NCBI GenBank assembly: GCA_009746045.1
Contig: RPFO01000178.1
Coordinates: 404,369 to 468,368 of the forward strand
Length of the DNA stretch: 64,000 nt
Source: Mesostigma viride
Lineage: Eukaryota > Streptophyta > Mesostigmatophyceae > Mesostigmatales > Mesostigmataceae
Reading direction: 5' to 3'
Shown: positions 35,501-47,300 of the stretch, in pieces
Numbering within the stretch: position 1 is the stretch's first letter
How the letters are laid out: the number at the start of each line of letters is the position of its first letter
Program-made: the position numbers and the translations under genes
The notes under the pieces: generated by a model
The model's input: only the letters and a program-made list of their open reading frames with translations
The model's database searches: none
What the model was told of the DNA's origin: nothing

Positions 35501-35550
35501 TTCATGGCAGGAGTAAAAATTTATTAGCATTCTCGGAGCTTCCATTTTCC
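32550..35550 (-). mobile_element. LINE X (host copy): 5' UTR and ORF1 start, split by LINE Y
   Basis: On the minus strand the 5' UTR of a LINE (about 35550 down to 35409) is interrupted by another LINE and continues at 32927-32550 as the N-terminal part of ORF1 (from about 32855; blocks EEAADVLPGKWPGL and IMRLSRAAANAILQLAAEK). Both parts match the contiguous copy at 61930-62420. GCGGTGCCGAT occurs at 32928-32938 and again at 35398-35408, the duplicated target. ORF1 then ends abruptly against the tail of LINE copy 1 near 32550. Confidence 0.82.
32939..35397 (-). mobile_element. LINE Y: 5'-truncated APE-type LINE with reverse transcriptase, nested in LINE X
   Basis: Minus-strand, 5'-truncated LINE. 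Its 3' end is a TTAATTAATTAAT tail (32939-32951). ORF2 runs from about 35390 to 33040 in several frames: the linker after the endonuclease, the reverse transcriptase (34634-33657: FIDFIKAFDSV, then GVWQGCVLSPYLF, then YADD) and the C-terminal region with NIPFGLHISNEDLYADLPYV. At least three frameshifts break it (near 34560, 33570 and 33430). Flanking 11-bp duplications show insertion by target-primed reverse transcription. At its 5' end a TTTCCGAAGATATC segment is an inverted copy of the adjoining host sequence. Confidence 0.9.
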
Positions 35551-35593
35551 CGCCGCATTTTTCCGCATGATTTCATTGCCTATGTCGGGATAG

Positions 35594-36172
35594 GCACCAA
35601 GATGCTGCGCAAGGCCCTTAACATCCCCTTTGGTATGCACATTAGTAATGAGGATTTGTACACTGATTTGCCCTATGTTTCCCACATTATTAGGCACAGG
35701 CGCCTGGGCCTAGCCGGGCACCTGGCCCGCACAGATCAGGTAGACACATCAGATAGACTAGCTGGCACCAAACCCGCCCAGCCTGGGCGATATGTCCTCA
35801 CCTGGCGTGCCCCAGGCCGCGCGCGGCAGGGCCGCCACCCGTGGACTTTTCGTGATAGACTCGGCATGAACATGTGCTACACTAGACGTGACGGGCTCAC
35901 GCCCGGGAAGCCTCCTGGTTTGTCTGTAATATGGAGGCAGATGGTACGCAAGGATAGATGGCAAGTAGTGATGAAGGAGACCACCCCCAAGTCTGTGGGA
36001 CCTCCGCGTGTGACCGCGTATGGCATTCATAGCGATTCGGGCCGCGGTGCCCACACCCCTGTAACTAGGACCTAGATAGCTTACACCATCCATTCCATCC
36101 CATGTTCCCCTCCCACTGAGGACTTATGCTCACGTGACGCAGTCACATGTCTATTAATTAATTAATTAATTA
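35594..36172 (+). mobile_element. LINE copy 4: short 5'-truncated copy with perfect target duplication
   Basis: The frame from 35594 to 36075 encodes the last ~160 residues of LINE ORF2 (TKMLRKALNIPFGMHISNE to the stop at 36073-36075) without frameshift. It is followed by the 3' UTR and a TTAATTAATTAAT tail. ATGTCGGGATAG flanks both sides (35582-35593 and 36173-36184), a 12-bp target-site duplication, so both ends are exactly defined. It is the least decayed of the short copies. Confidence 0.93.
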
Positions 36173-36324
36173 ATGTCGGGATAGATTCCGACGAAAATAG
36201 AGTGACGAAGGTAGAGCAACCCCAAGATGCAGGGTAACAAGGGTTACCAAAGATGTGCGGAGGCAAACCGACCGGTAGAGCTGGGAAGCGACGTTGAGAG
36301 TACCGTGTAGCTTGGAGAAAGCAA

Positions 36325-36520
36325 CATATTCCCACCTCCATTTATCAAGGAGACAATTAATTTCCATCATCCTAGCTGAATGACTCGACTAATGTGGATA
36401 AGATAACAGAAGGCTCGAGCTACCATGAATCTGAAGAATCCGGACAGGACTGTGTGGTCCGGATTCTCCATATTTCTGGCGTAAGCTGGTTGTCTTATTG
36501 ATAATCCTAAATGAAATGAA
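36325..36520 (+). repeat. Dispersed repeat D, copy 2
   Basis: Fragment matching the second half of 31140-31430 and 54055-54354, with blocks TTTCCATCATCCT, AAGATAACAGAAGGCTCGAGC and GGTTGTCTTATTGATA. It carries an inserted GAATCCGGACAGGACTGTG-like duplication of the CCGGATTC segment. Confidence 0.65.
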
Positions 36521-38153
36521 TGGTGAAATGGAACGGGTTCCTAGATCTGACCTCTAGTTGCGTTTTTGCGGGCGCCCCGGCCCAAATCGCTATGTCTACC
36601 ATTTGCAAGGAAAGTACATTACTCGTTGCGTTTTGCTGGCAGATACAGTAGCCGATTCCGTTGCAGTGAATGTCAGTACATCACCAAACTGGTTTCTAAA
36701 ATAACTGGCTCAAACATTTAGGCTTGTAAACAAAGAGAGTTTATAATAAAAATGAAATAAATACAAGCATAGCTCTTATGGCGTCAGGCCTTATATATTG
36801 CATGGACATTCGCATGGAACTTGTTGAGGCAGCCCCTATCAATATGCCCAACAAATACCTGCTACGATTCCTCCTAAACTGTAAGCGGACAGCAACCATG
36901 CTACCCGGGGCCGTGCGGAGCTGCATGCCATTATGTGCATATTAAGCCTTCATAATTCATTGGCATGCGGCCCGCCTGGTCGACCTGCCATTCTAGACAA
37001 CAAGGTGCTCCTGGTCGCCATCCCTGGGAGGCCCCTGGCACCCAGCACCCAGCATAGAGCACTGGAATAAATGCTGGGATCTCCCATGGCAAGCGCACAC
37101 CACATTAGCGGAGCCATGCAACCGTCCAGCATGTCAGCTGCCCCCTCAGCTCTCGTGCTACTCTGAACAGGGTCCATCCCTGGCCGGGCCACCCAGCAGA
37201 AGAACAGGCCCGCCATATGCGTGACGCGCGATGGCACGAGCGCCTGGCCTGGGTCATACCTATCGCAGCATCAGTATCACTGGGTGCCATCCGTGGCTGG
37301 GAAGGGAGCAACCCTCCCAGCCTCGCTTGCCCGCGTGGCCAGGCGGCGACCGTGCAGCAAAAACAGAGCCTGCGGAGCCACTTGGGCGGCCGCGACACCC
37401 GTCTTGCCCCTGCTGGCGGCTATAGCGGTGCACAACGGCAATCCTGACCTCAACCCCAAACCTGGGGTGCCCCTGAGTCCCGTCGCTGATCAGGTCCTGT
37501 AGTTAGTAGGTCCCGTAGCTGATCAGGTCGCGCATTTATTGATTGGCTGTTTAGGGTCCTGGCGGCGATGCACACAAGCGGATGGCGCCATGGCCGCCAC
37601 CAGGAATGAGGGCAGTGCACCCACAGGCAATGCACTGGCGCCACGTGGCATTTGCTGTGTTTGCCAACGGGTATGCGTTGGGCCCCGATGTCGGACCAAC
37701 AAGTCCCCGTCGCAAAAAATCCAGCGACCCACCAACAAGACGGCCACCTCCCTGCCTCACCTGCGCACGCACACCCATCGCATGCAGCCGTATCCCGTCA
37801 CGTTGCTGAGCTGCACCCATGGCTGGCAATGCCACGCAGAATCCATGGCTGGCAACCTCAAGCTGTACATATGGCTGGCAACGCCAGGTTGTACACTTGG
37901 CTGGCAATCGTGTCATTGCCCCCACCGGACCCACACCAAAATTAACTGGCAGCGTAGCCAACACCAGCAGACAAGCGGCTGTCATCAGCCAAGAGGACTA
38001 AGGCTCCCTGCGTGCACCCTGGCGGCATGGGCGTAGGCACAGCCGTGGGCATGAGCATGGGCATGCGCGCAGCCACGGGCACGGGCGCGGGTATGCAGGA
38101 CATATCGCTGCCTCCACCCCAAGCCTGCGTGTGCCCTTCCCCTCAGGGACCCA
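36521..38153. other. Intergenic region without recognisable gene
   Basis: Mixed AT-rich (36540-36960) and GC-rich (36960-38150) sequence. Short imperfect repeats of GGCTGGCAA occur at 37815-37912, and CTGATCAGGTC is present twice at 37487-37530. Open frames of 100-165 codons exist on both strands (for example 37539-38036 plus, 37551-37985 minus), but none shows similarity I recognise or a codon pattern better than its reverse strand. The end nearest 38153 probably includes the 3' UTR of the next gene. Confidence 0.6.
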
Positions 38154-40322
38154 TCACCCCTTGCCACCGCCGTCTTTCCCTTTATACAGGCGCGCCATAC
38201 GGCCCAACCCAAGCCCCTTTAGCGTCCCGTACAGATCTGCGGGCGCGCCTGCGGCACCTGGCGATGCACCCGGCCCGCCTGCCCGGTGCGCCATGTGGGG
38301 GTCTACCGGGTAAATGACGGTGCTTGCCCCCGCCGCCTTTCCGTCCTTTGGCTTCTCATGGCTGGGCCATGCCATCGCGTGGCCCTTATTGAGCCGGCGG
38401 CCCATGACCTGGACGTCTGGCAATACGTTGTCGACGCCGCTGCCCTGCCCTGCCCCGTCCACCGCTTTCAACAACTCGTTTGGAGGGGAAGCGAGGCCAG
38501 CGCCCGCGGCCTGAGTCGGCGACGGTGGGGTCGGGGGCACCCCCGTAAACTCGTCCCCCGCCCCCTTGATCACCGTGGGCACCCCGTCGGCCACGCCATG
38601 CTGCTGCGTGAACGTGATGTATTCATCCACGTCGCCGCAATCCACCGCCATCAGCTCCTCCACCTCGTCCTCCTCGTCGTGGTAGTAGCCGAACCGCTCG
38701 TCCTGCACCACCACCGGCTTGATCTCCCGGGCACCACCCACCAGGGCCCCGCCAGGGCCAGCCCCCTTCACAGCCCCGGGCAGCGGCCGCACCCCCAGGA
38801 TGGCAAGCGCATCCACCCTGGCCTTGGCGGCCTCCGCGGCCAGCAGCTCCTCCTTCTTGGCGCGCTGCCGTTCGCACATGACCTTGTGGGCGGGGGAGAT
38901 GGGCTTAAGAGGCTTTTCCAGGCCATTGGGGGTCTTCAGTTCGCTCAGCGTCGACATCCACTTGGCGGGTCGAGGGGCCGGATTGGGCGGGAGGTGGCCG
39001 CGGGGGCCCCGACTCCCCATCGCGGGCTGCCTTGCGCCTGGTGCTAGCGCCGCGTGATGCGACCGCGCCTTGCGCACTCCTGCGATCGCCTGCGCCTTGA
39101 TCAAGCCTGCGCCTTGAGTTGATTGAGACTCGCCCCGCGGCGGCGGTTTCCTTCGCGGCGGCCTCTTGAGCGGCGGCACGACCGGCAGTGGGTCATCCCA
39201 GATGCCATCGTCCTGCGGCACCGCAGGGACGGCCTGGGCTGTGCTCTGGGGCTCCCTGGCAGCTATCATGGCAGCTATCATGGCATCGGGGCCGAGTTTT
39301 ATCGGCTTGCCACCCGACTTTGGCTTGATCCTTCCCCCCCGTCCCTTTGGCATGGCCGGTGGTAAGGGCGGGGGCTGGGTGTCGGTCGCTAGCTTTGCGT
39401 CCCACGTTGACCACGCCCGTCGCAGCTCCTCATCCCCCCCACCCAACGCGTCCACCGCGGGATCCTTCCTCTCCTTGAGGCGGGCCTCGAGCCGCTTGCG
39501 CTCCCGCACCATGGCCTCCCAGGGGTCCAGCTCCTCCTCCTTGGCCTTGTCCTGGCCAGCTGGCGCCGCCTCCTCGTCTCTAGGTGGCGCGTCGCCCACA
39601 CTCTCCACCGCCGGCGATGCGGCGCCACCTCCCTCCCCCCCGTTGATGGTGAACCTGCGGCTGGACTTGGCCCACGTGCGCGCACGCAGGAGAACGGGGG
39701 GTGGCACGTCGTCGCCCTCAGGGCCACCACCTTCCTGACCACTCCCCGACCCGGTCCCTGCCCCCGCTTGGGCGCTGCCGCCGCCACCTCCCAGCCCTGC
39801 TGCGCCCGTGGCGGCCGGCTCGCTCGCACCGGAGGATGCCCCTCGCGTGCCATCCGCCAGGTGGGAGACCATCTGGATCTTGGCGCGTGCGGGGGACAAG
39901 GTTGCGCTGGGTACAGACGCCTTGTCAGAGCGCCACGTGCGGTGGTAGCGGCCGCTGCCACCATCCGCGCCGCTGGCCGTGTGGTCGGAGAATGAGCGCG
40001 TGGTGTCGGGGAATGAGCGCGAGGATGGGCTGATGATGTCAGCACTGCTGAGGTGATGTGTGGCCGCAGGAGGGTCAGCAGAGGGCCACTGATGAGTAGC
40101 CGACATCAGGGCAGGCGTCGGCGTGGGCTGTGACGAGGGATTGTGGACGGAACCGTCATCAAGCGCGCCGGGTGACCCCGCCCCCGGGTCGTGGCCGTGT
40201 GCCCGCTCAGGGGCGCTAGCGAGCAATGCCAGTAGCGTGAACACTGCCCAGGCGCTGAACACAGGACGCCGCATTTTCTTTAAAGGGCGCCGCATTTTCT
40301 TTAAAGGGCTTGCGATCGGCAA
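38154..40322 (-). CDS. Predicted secreted or membrane-anchored low-complexity protein, function unknown
   Basis: A 722-codon single-exon frame (TGA at 38154-38156). I do not recognise the family. The N-terminus is basic (KKMRRP twice, from a 21-bp tandem duplication at 40267-40308), followed by a hydrophobic stretch VFSAWAVFTLLALLASAP ending in AHG, which looks like a signal peptide or signal anchor. The start may be either Met of the duplicated motif or the outermost Met. Residues about 35-230 are Ser/Pro/Gly-rich and probably disordered. A charged helix-like segment (MVRERKRLEARLKERKDP, about 270-290) and Lys/Arg/Pro-rich stretches follow. The only ordered-looking part is about residues 560-600, with GYYHDEEDEVEELMAVDCGD and DEYITFTQQHG. 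No catalytic motif is visible. It diverges from LSG1 across 1054 bases. Coding status rests on length and composition only. Confidence 0.65.
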   Translation of the reverse strand: MPIASPLKKMRRPLKKMRRPVFSAWAVFTLLALLASAPERAHGHDPGAGSPGALDDGSVHNPSSQPTPTPALMSATHQWPSADPPAATHHLSSADIISPSSRSFPDTTRSFSDHTASGADGGSGRYHRTWRSDKASVPSATLSPARAKIQMVSHLADGTRGASSGASEPAATGAAGLGGGGGSAQAGAGTGSGSGQEGGGPEGDDVPPPVLLRARTWAKSSRRFTINGGEGGGAASPAVESVGDAPPRDEEAAPAGQDKAKEEELDPWEAMVRERKRLEARLKERKDPAVDALGGGDEELRRAWSTWDAKLATDTQPPPLPPAMPKGRGGRIKPKSGGKPIKLGPDAMIAAMIAAREPQSTAQAVPAVPQDDGIWDDPLPVVPPLKRPPRRKPPPRGESQSTQGAGLIKAQAIAGVRKARSHHAALAPGARQPAMGSRGPRGHLPPNPAPRPAKWMSTLSELKTPNGLEKPLKPISPAHKVMCERQRAKKEELLAAEAAKARVDALAILGVRPLPGAVKGAGPGGALVGGAREIKPVVVQDERFGYYHDEEDEVEELMAVDCGDVDEYITFTQQHGVADGVPTVIKGAGDEFTGVPPTPPSPTQAAGAGLASPPNELLKAVDGAGQGSGVDNVLPDVQVMGRRLNKGHAMAWPSHEKPKDGKAAGASTVIYPVDPHMAHRAGGPGASPGAAGAPADLYGTLKGLGLGRMARLYKGKDGGGKG

Positions 40323-41097
40323 GCGTGCACGCCTCCGAGTTGATTGGTGTTGCCGAGAAGAGTTTGCTGTGTCTAACCTACCCGGGAGTCAAAGTCTCCC
40401 CGTGACGCACATTTCCAGGCATTGCCGATAAAGATTTTAGGAACAGACCGTCCTTCATGGGCGACTGTCACCAAAAAACCCGCAACTGGTCTTGGCTCGA
40501 GATCGTAAGAAGCAGCACCGTGCATTCGCCGTATAACTCGCAAGCGTAGCCCCGTCTTGTGACATTATTGGGCGCATCTATCTAGCCCTTGCAGGCGAAA
40601 TCGTCAAAAGTCGCGGAATGCCGCGCGGCGTTGATCAATGTGTATGCGCCATCAACCATCAGTGTTTCTACCAGCGGGCATAATTACCACAACCTGTAAG
40701 CAGCTTCATGGTCGGGACGTTGGCGAATACGCGACTGGAGGGAACTGCCATATACATTAGACGTTCCTATGTTATAAAACACGCTTCTCTAGTCATTCCA
40801 TCTCGTGAACTTGCGACGTTGGCGTGCCATCGGGCAGCAACAATGCTGTTTCTTTTGCATAATGTTGTCGAGGATCAAAGCAAAGCCTTCAGGCTGATGT
40901 TAATGTTGTTGTTGTTGTTGTTGCCCACGCCGCACATGGGCAGCTAATATGGCTAAGGCATGACCGGTTTGTAGGTTGGAGGTACGTAGTACTGAGTAGG
41001 TACATAGCGTGGGCTGCGTAGCCGTGACCACGCTGATGCTGATACGCCTCGCCCTGGTGTACTAGTACAGTAAAGCTCTGCCCTTGGGCGGCGTGGG

Positions 41098-41132
<35 letters not shown>

Positions 41133-41376
41133 GTAAAGCTCCCGCCCCCACTTGCGGCTGCCAGTGTCGTTGGCCCGTGGGCATTTACACGCCAGCAGCA
41201 ATCATTTCGGCAAACACGAAGTCGTCGAAGATACACGGCCGCAGCATTGACGATGTAAAATTTCGTCTGAAATTGGCCGAGAAATTGCGAATTGCAGGGC
41301 TGCTATCGCATGGGAGTGAAATTGGGATAAGTTTTCTGTGTCGTAATAACGTAAACTTATTTTTGCCTCCGAAGCC
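40323..41376. promoter_or_regulatory. Divergent intergenic region (shared upstream region of the secreted-protein gene and LSG1)
   Basis: The 1054-base spacer separates two genes transcribed away from each other, so promoters of both should lie here. No convincing TATA box could be assigned. An imperfect inverted repeat pairs 40905-40935 (GTT repeats followed by GCCCACGCCGC) with 41088-41130 (GCGGCGTGGG followed by AAC repeats). The direct repeat CAGTAAAGCTC flanks the AAC run (41067 and 41131). The region next to the LSG1 start (41240-41370) is relatively AT-rich. The LSG1 ATG context GAAGCCATGG is favourable. Confidence 0.5.
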
Positions 41377-44300
41377 ATGGGGAAGAGCAAAAACCCAGAC
41401 CTGAAAAAAAGCAAGCACCGCCTGGCATCAGGCCTTGGTAGGGCACTCATACACAATCATGAAGTTAAACATATGAATCACAGGCAGACTTCAGCTCATT
41501 TCCTGCACACGACGGACGATGTGGATGCGGACACGGGTGCAATCACGCAGTCGATTGTTGCGCGCAATGATCTGGAGGAAATGCTTGCGATGGCTGAGTT
41601 ATCGGGCCGAGATTTCGCAGCTGAGCGTCAGAATGTTGTTGTAATTGCCGGGTAAGCGAGGTTCATCCTTCACAGGCCTGTGTTTGCGCAAAGTCAAATG
41701 CTGGGTTACGTCATATTTTACAAAATCTAACTAGAACATGTGCGGGGACGCCGGGAACCATTCGTATAACAGGGAGGAAAGCCTAACGGAGGCTGGCGTC
41801 CAGCGCATGCGCGAGCGTGAGAGCCTTCGGAGACAGGCGGAGGACACCCACCGGAAAAGCTTGGCCGTCCCTCGACGGTTAGTTAGTTTGCCAACGCGTA
41901 CATGTTCCCGGTTTCCGTTGACGAGTCACACATGTACGGTGTTTGCATGCATTTCAAGTTTGGTTTATCCTGCTTTCGCGAATGCTTGGTTACGTCCTAG
42001 GCAAAGGCACCTGTTTCGGAATCACTTGAGGTTTTCATCTGGCGTATGTCCTCCCTTCCTCCCTCCCTCCCTCCCTCCCTCCCTCCCTCCCTCCCTCCCT
42101 CCCTCCTCCCTCCCTCCTCCCTCCCTCCCTCCCTCCTCCCTCCCTCCCTCCCTCCCTCCCTCCCTCCCTCCCTCCCTCCCTCCCTCCCTCCCTCCCGCAC
42201 CCCCTTACCTGAAGGGCCTCGCATGTCCCTGTGTGCACACGGAGGCACCTCGTTCACACGTCCAGCGCTCGCACGTTTGCACTCACATGGTTGGTCCCCA
42301 TCCGTCTCCCCACCTCCCTGTTTTGCTGAACCACGGGGCAGCTGCCCCCCTCCCCACCCCCTCTTGCCTGCCCTCGCTCCGCCCCCCTCCCTTGCTCCAC
42401 AAGCGCGGGCGTGGGCGCAGGTCCCCGCACTCCCCTGCCACCTGGCACCCCCCTCCTCCCTAGGTCATCACGGTAAGGTGGAGCTCTAGCTTGCGTATGC
42501 CATCAAGATAGAAAGACCATGAGCTGTAGACTAGCCTTGTAGAAGTAGAAAGGAGGACAGTCCCTTGGTGTGAGCTGGCGCCCCTGCCATGGCTCAAGCG
42601 GCGTGCCCTCATCCGTCCCCTCATTCATGCGCTTGTCTGTGCGCTTGTGTGGCCGTGCCCTCCCCCCCTCCCCCCCCTGTGCCCCCCCCCCCCCCCCCCC
42701 CCCCCCATTTCCCCCCCGCGCTCAGCCCCCCCTGGGACGCCACCACCTCCCCCGAGGTGCTGGACCAGAGGGAGCGCGAGTCCTTCCTCGCATGGCGACG
42801 CGCGCTCGCACGGTGCGTGGCCTGATACGTATTGTACCTAGAGTATTGTACATGCTCTTATAGTACGTATTGTACCTAGAATATTGTACATGCTCTTATA
42901 GTACGTTTTGTACCTAGAGTGTTGTACATGCTCTTGTAGTACGTATTGTACTTAGAGTATTGTGCATGCTTTTATAGGGTTGGGCGCATGCGTGCGTCTG
43001 AGGTCGCGAGCGCTGTCCACCCGGCCTTTGTTCCAGCCGCTACGCAACGTTGGGGGGTGCGGGTTCCAGCTGCTGTGTTGCAGCGTGGGAGAATGGGGGT
43101 TCCAGCCGCTGGGCAACGTGGGAGGGTGGGGCCAGTGGGTGGCATGCTATCGCATCCATGCGTGGCAACCGTAGCCGTCCAGTTGGATGGGCGCAGCGAG
43201 AGTGGGTGCTTATTACTGCCGCCGTGACCCCACCATCTGCACCTCTGGCTTCACCATCTTCACCGTTGCCCTCGTGCTGCCTTCCTTGCTGCTGGTGTTT
43301 GCATCGCCACCGGCACCACCATGCCCTCTTGGAGTTTCGGCACCCAACTGGTGGAGAAGATCACGGATCTGGCCACTACCCCCCCCACGCACATAGGACC
43401 GTTTTCTCAACCTACGCCTGTGCACGACTTGTACCGGACCACTGGCACACACTGTCAGGCTAGAGGAGGAGGCTCACTTTCCCCCCCCCTCTGTGCGTGC
43501 GTGACCACATACTCACGACGCATGTGTGCTTACACACATGCCCCGCCCCACCCTCGGCGTCGTCAGGCTGGAGGAGAATGAGGACCTGGTCATCACCCCA
43601 TTTGAAAAGAACTTGGACATCTGGCGGCAGCTGTGGCGTGTGATGGAGCGCAGCGACCTGGTACAGTGACTTTGTGCTTTCTCCATGTATGGCATAGTGA
43701 CCATGCTTGCTAGGGTGACCGGTGTGGCCGCTTGTGGAGCGACTGGCAGTGGCGTGTGATCCCTGTGCCTCCCTGTGCCTCCCTGTGCCTGGGAACAGCC
43801 AGCTGTCAAGGGCAGTTCGCCGGCCATGGTGACATGTGCTTGGTACAGTGACGAGTGCCAGGGAACAGCAAGCTGTGTGTGCAGCTAGCCCACTTCTAGT
43901 GGCGTTGCCACCACATGCTACGGTATCGAGGCGGCACGCATGGTGGGGAGCTGTGGCCTAGTGCGCACACACAGGGCCCCTGTACAAGGGCCATCCGTGG
44001 GGGGTGAGTTGTGGGTATTGCTGTTGCGGATCAGGGTCTTCTACAACGCAGGATTCGTCGCCATGTATTGTCAAGGGGGGGGGAGCGGGGACCATCAGCT
44101 TGGTATCGCGCTCGCTGTCACGCGTGCTAGCATGTCTGTGTCGCGTTCCCTTTGGGTGTGCAAGGATGCGAACACCGTGTAGGACCACTATTGAGGATGC
44201 GGACACCTGGCTTTCTGCCACCGCTGGGGTTCTACTTGCGCTAGCCACGACATTCTGTGTGTGGGCCGTGACATTCTGTGTGTGGGCCGTGACATTCTGT

Positions 44301-47300
44301 GTGTGGGCCGTGACATTCTGTGTGTGGGCCATGACATTCTGTGTGTGGGCCGTGACATTCTGTGTGTGGGCCGTGACATTCTGTGTGTGGGCCGTGACAT
44401 TCTGTGTGTGGGCCGTGACATTCTGTGTGTGGGCCGTGACATTCTGTGTGTGGGCCATGACATTCTGTGTGTGGGCCGTGACATTCTGTGTGTGGGCCAT
44501 GACATTCTGTGTGTGGGCCATGACATTCTGTGTGTGGGCCATGACATTCTGTGTGTGGGCCATGACATTCTGTGTGTGGGCCATGACATTCTGTGTGTGG
44601 GCCATGACATTCTGTGTGTGGGCCATGACATTCTGTGTGTGGGCCATGACATTCTGTGTGTGGGCCATGACATTCTGTGTGTGGGCGGTGTAATGGGGTT
44701 GCGAGGGAGTCGTTCTGTCTTGCATCGTCTGCATGGTATTTATAGTATTATAGCACATACAGTAAATAGTAATGTTGCATCGTCCGCGCCGCCTGACGCT
44801 TGTCGCTCTCCGCGCGTTGTTCCTTGCTCCCACCCCGGCCCTGTGGAATCTCGGTGGCGTGAATGTGTCTGCATTGGGCATGGGTGGGCCATGGGTGGGC
44901 CATGGGTGGGCCATGGGTGGGCCATGGGTGGGCCATGGGTGGGCCATGGGTGGGCCATGGGTGGGCCATGGGTGGGCCATGGGTGGGCCATGGGTGGGCC
45001 ATGGGTGGGCCATGGGTGGGCCATGGGTGGGCCATGGGTGGGCCATGGGTGGGCCATGGGTGGGCCATGGGTGGGCCATGGGTGGGCCATGGGTGGGCCA
45101 TGGGTGGGCCATGGGTGGGGCATGGTGGGCGATGGTGGGCAATGGTGGCGAGGGCTGCGTCACTGCGTCACTGGGGGCGGCTGCAAGCAGCTGGTCACTG
45201 TTGTGGACGCCAGGGACCCCCTGTTGTACCGGTGCATCGACCTGGAGGTAAGCGGGCACCGTCAGGAGGCACGCACCTCTAGTGGCCTAGTGGAGGTGCT
45301 TGTAGCTGCGCAGGGTCAGGGTCCCAACCAGGCCTCGTAAGCATACACCCTGCTGGGTGACCTTTTGTCCAGGGTCCAGCTCCTCCCTTCCTTTGCTGAC
45401 AAGGGTACCTCCATGTGGACGCACCAGGCTGGTCGCCTTCTCTTCACAAACAAGAGGGATGTTTTTCGGGGGATCCTGTTCCGCGCCCCTTCATGGCCAG
45501 TAGTGTGTTCACTGCCACCTCCTCGGCCCCTTCATGGCCAGTAGTGTGTTCACTGCCACCTCCTCGGCCCCTTCATGGCCAGTAGTGTGTTCACTGCCAC
45601 CTCCTCGGCCCCTTCATGGCCAGTAGTGTGTTCACTGCCACCTCCTCGGCCCCTTCATGGCCAGTAGTGTGTTCACTGCCACCTCCTCGGCCCCTTCATG
45701 GCCAGTAGTGTGTTCACTGCCACCTCCTCGGCCCCTTCATGGCCAGTAGTGTGTTCACTGCCACCTCCTCGGCCCCTTCATGGCCAGTAGTGTGTTCACT
45801 GCCACCTCCTCGGCCCCTTCATGGCCAGTAGTGTGTTCACTGCCACCTCCTCGGCCCCTTCATGGCCATGCCACTCTTGTGTCCTGCTAGCGTATCTGTT
45901 GGCCGTGCAACCTGTCACGGGCACGACAACGCAGGAATCCTTCTGCACAGTCGGTGCCGCCACGCAGCATCCATCGTTGGGGTTGTCCTACGCCACGCAG
46001 CATCCATCGTTGGGGTTGTCCTACGCCATGCAGCATCCATCGTTGGGGTTGTCCTACGCCACGCAGCATCCATCGTTGGGGTTGTGTTTGCGCATGTGTG
46101 GAACAGGCTGCAGCAGTCATGCATGGTTTTCCATTGCTCGATGCGGGCGGTGGTTTCCCATCACACAAGGCGGGCGGTGATAAAGCAGGCCAGCTGGGGG
46201 TGATGTCGATGGCGCATGGGGTGGTCGACCAGCCGTCAAGGTACTGGGTACTTTGCATATCGACGTGAGCGTGGTTGAGTGTGTACTGTCGGTTATGCAT
46301 CCACATGGAGTGTTCTGCATCCAGACGTGGCAGTCCTTTTTTACATAGGACATGCGCTGCTACCAACAGAGAATCATGGACAGCGCGCCACGTCGACGTC
46401 TACGTTGGAGTACAGAAATTTGCTACCACCACCTCGTTTCCTCTCACCCCCCCCGGTCCCTGGTGTCCTTTCCCCCCCCCCCCTGACCTCAACCCCCCCC
46501 GGCCCTTGTGGTCACAAGGCCCCTGTGGCGGAACGTCATGGTCTGCCCAACTGATGCCTCCCTGCTTGCACCACCACCACCTGCCCACCCCTTGTGGCCA
46601 CACCAACCCCTGTACCCTGCTGCTTATTGCGCGCCCTGGCCATCCTGCCAGGACTACGCGCGGGAGATCGACCCCTGCAAGCGCTGCGCGCTGCTTCTCA
46701 ACAAGGCCGACCTCCTGCCCGTGCGCATCCGGTGGGTGCCAGAATTAGTGTGCGTATCTGTGGGTGGGGTGGTGGTATGAGTGCGCATCGCTGACTGAGT
46801 GTTAGTGGAATAGTTTGGTACCATACCAGTTTCGAACACAGGTCCTCTTGCATGATTTCGCGGCTACAGGGGTCTCCTGATCCGAAGGCATCCCAAGCGA
46901 TAGCCCAACTGCAAAAAAGTCTTTATCGGAGAGCGGTGCAAGTGCGTGCGAAATTCTCCAATATGAACCAGTGGATGGAATCTAACTGCCAGCCCCACGG
47001 GGGCGAATGTGAGTAGGAGTACTCCTCACTGGGTCACGCAACGGCGGAAGCCGGCCAAAGGTGACTCCTGGTTGGCCACGGCTGCACTCTGGACCTCCAC
47101 AAGCCAGCACCTCGTAACCGGAATAGCAACCAAATAACAGTGAAATGGTTTGGTACCATACCGGATACTGAGTGTTGGTGCGTACTTGGTGGGTGGTGCA
47201 CTGTATCAGTTTCGGCACACTCGATGTACATCGGGTAGGTGATGAGATGCGATGGGACTCATGGAACAGGCGCGGGAGGGAGGAGGGGGGGGGGCACGGA

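Noticed and set aside
37539-38036. Overlapping frames of 144-165 codons on both strands
   Set aside because: No recognised similarity and neither strand is favoured; one minus frame begins with a leader-like stretch but is rich in low-information sequence.
43940-45340. Frames rich in Cys-Val-Trp-Ala or Gly-His-Gly-Trp repeats
   Set aside because: They are translations of the 21-bp and 11-bp minisatellites inside LSG1 intron 4.
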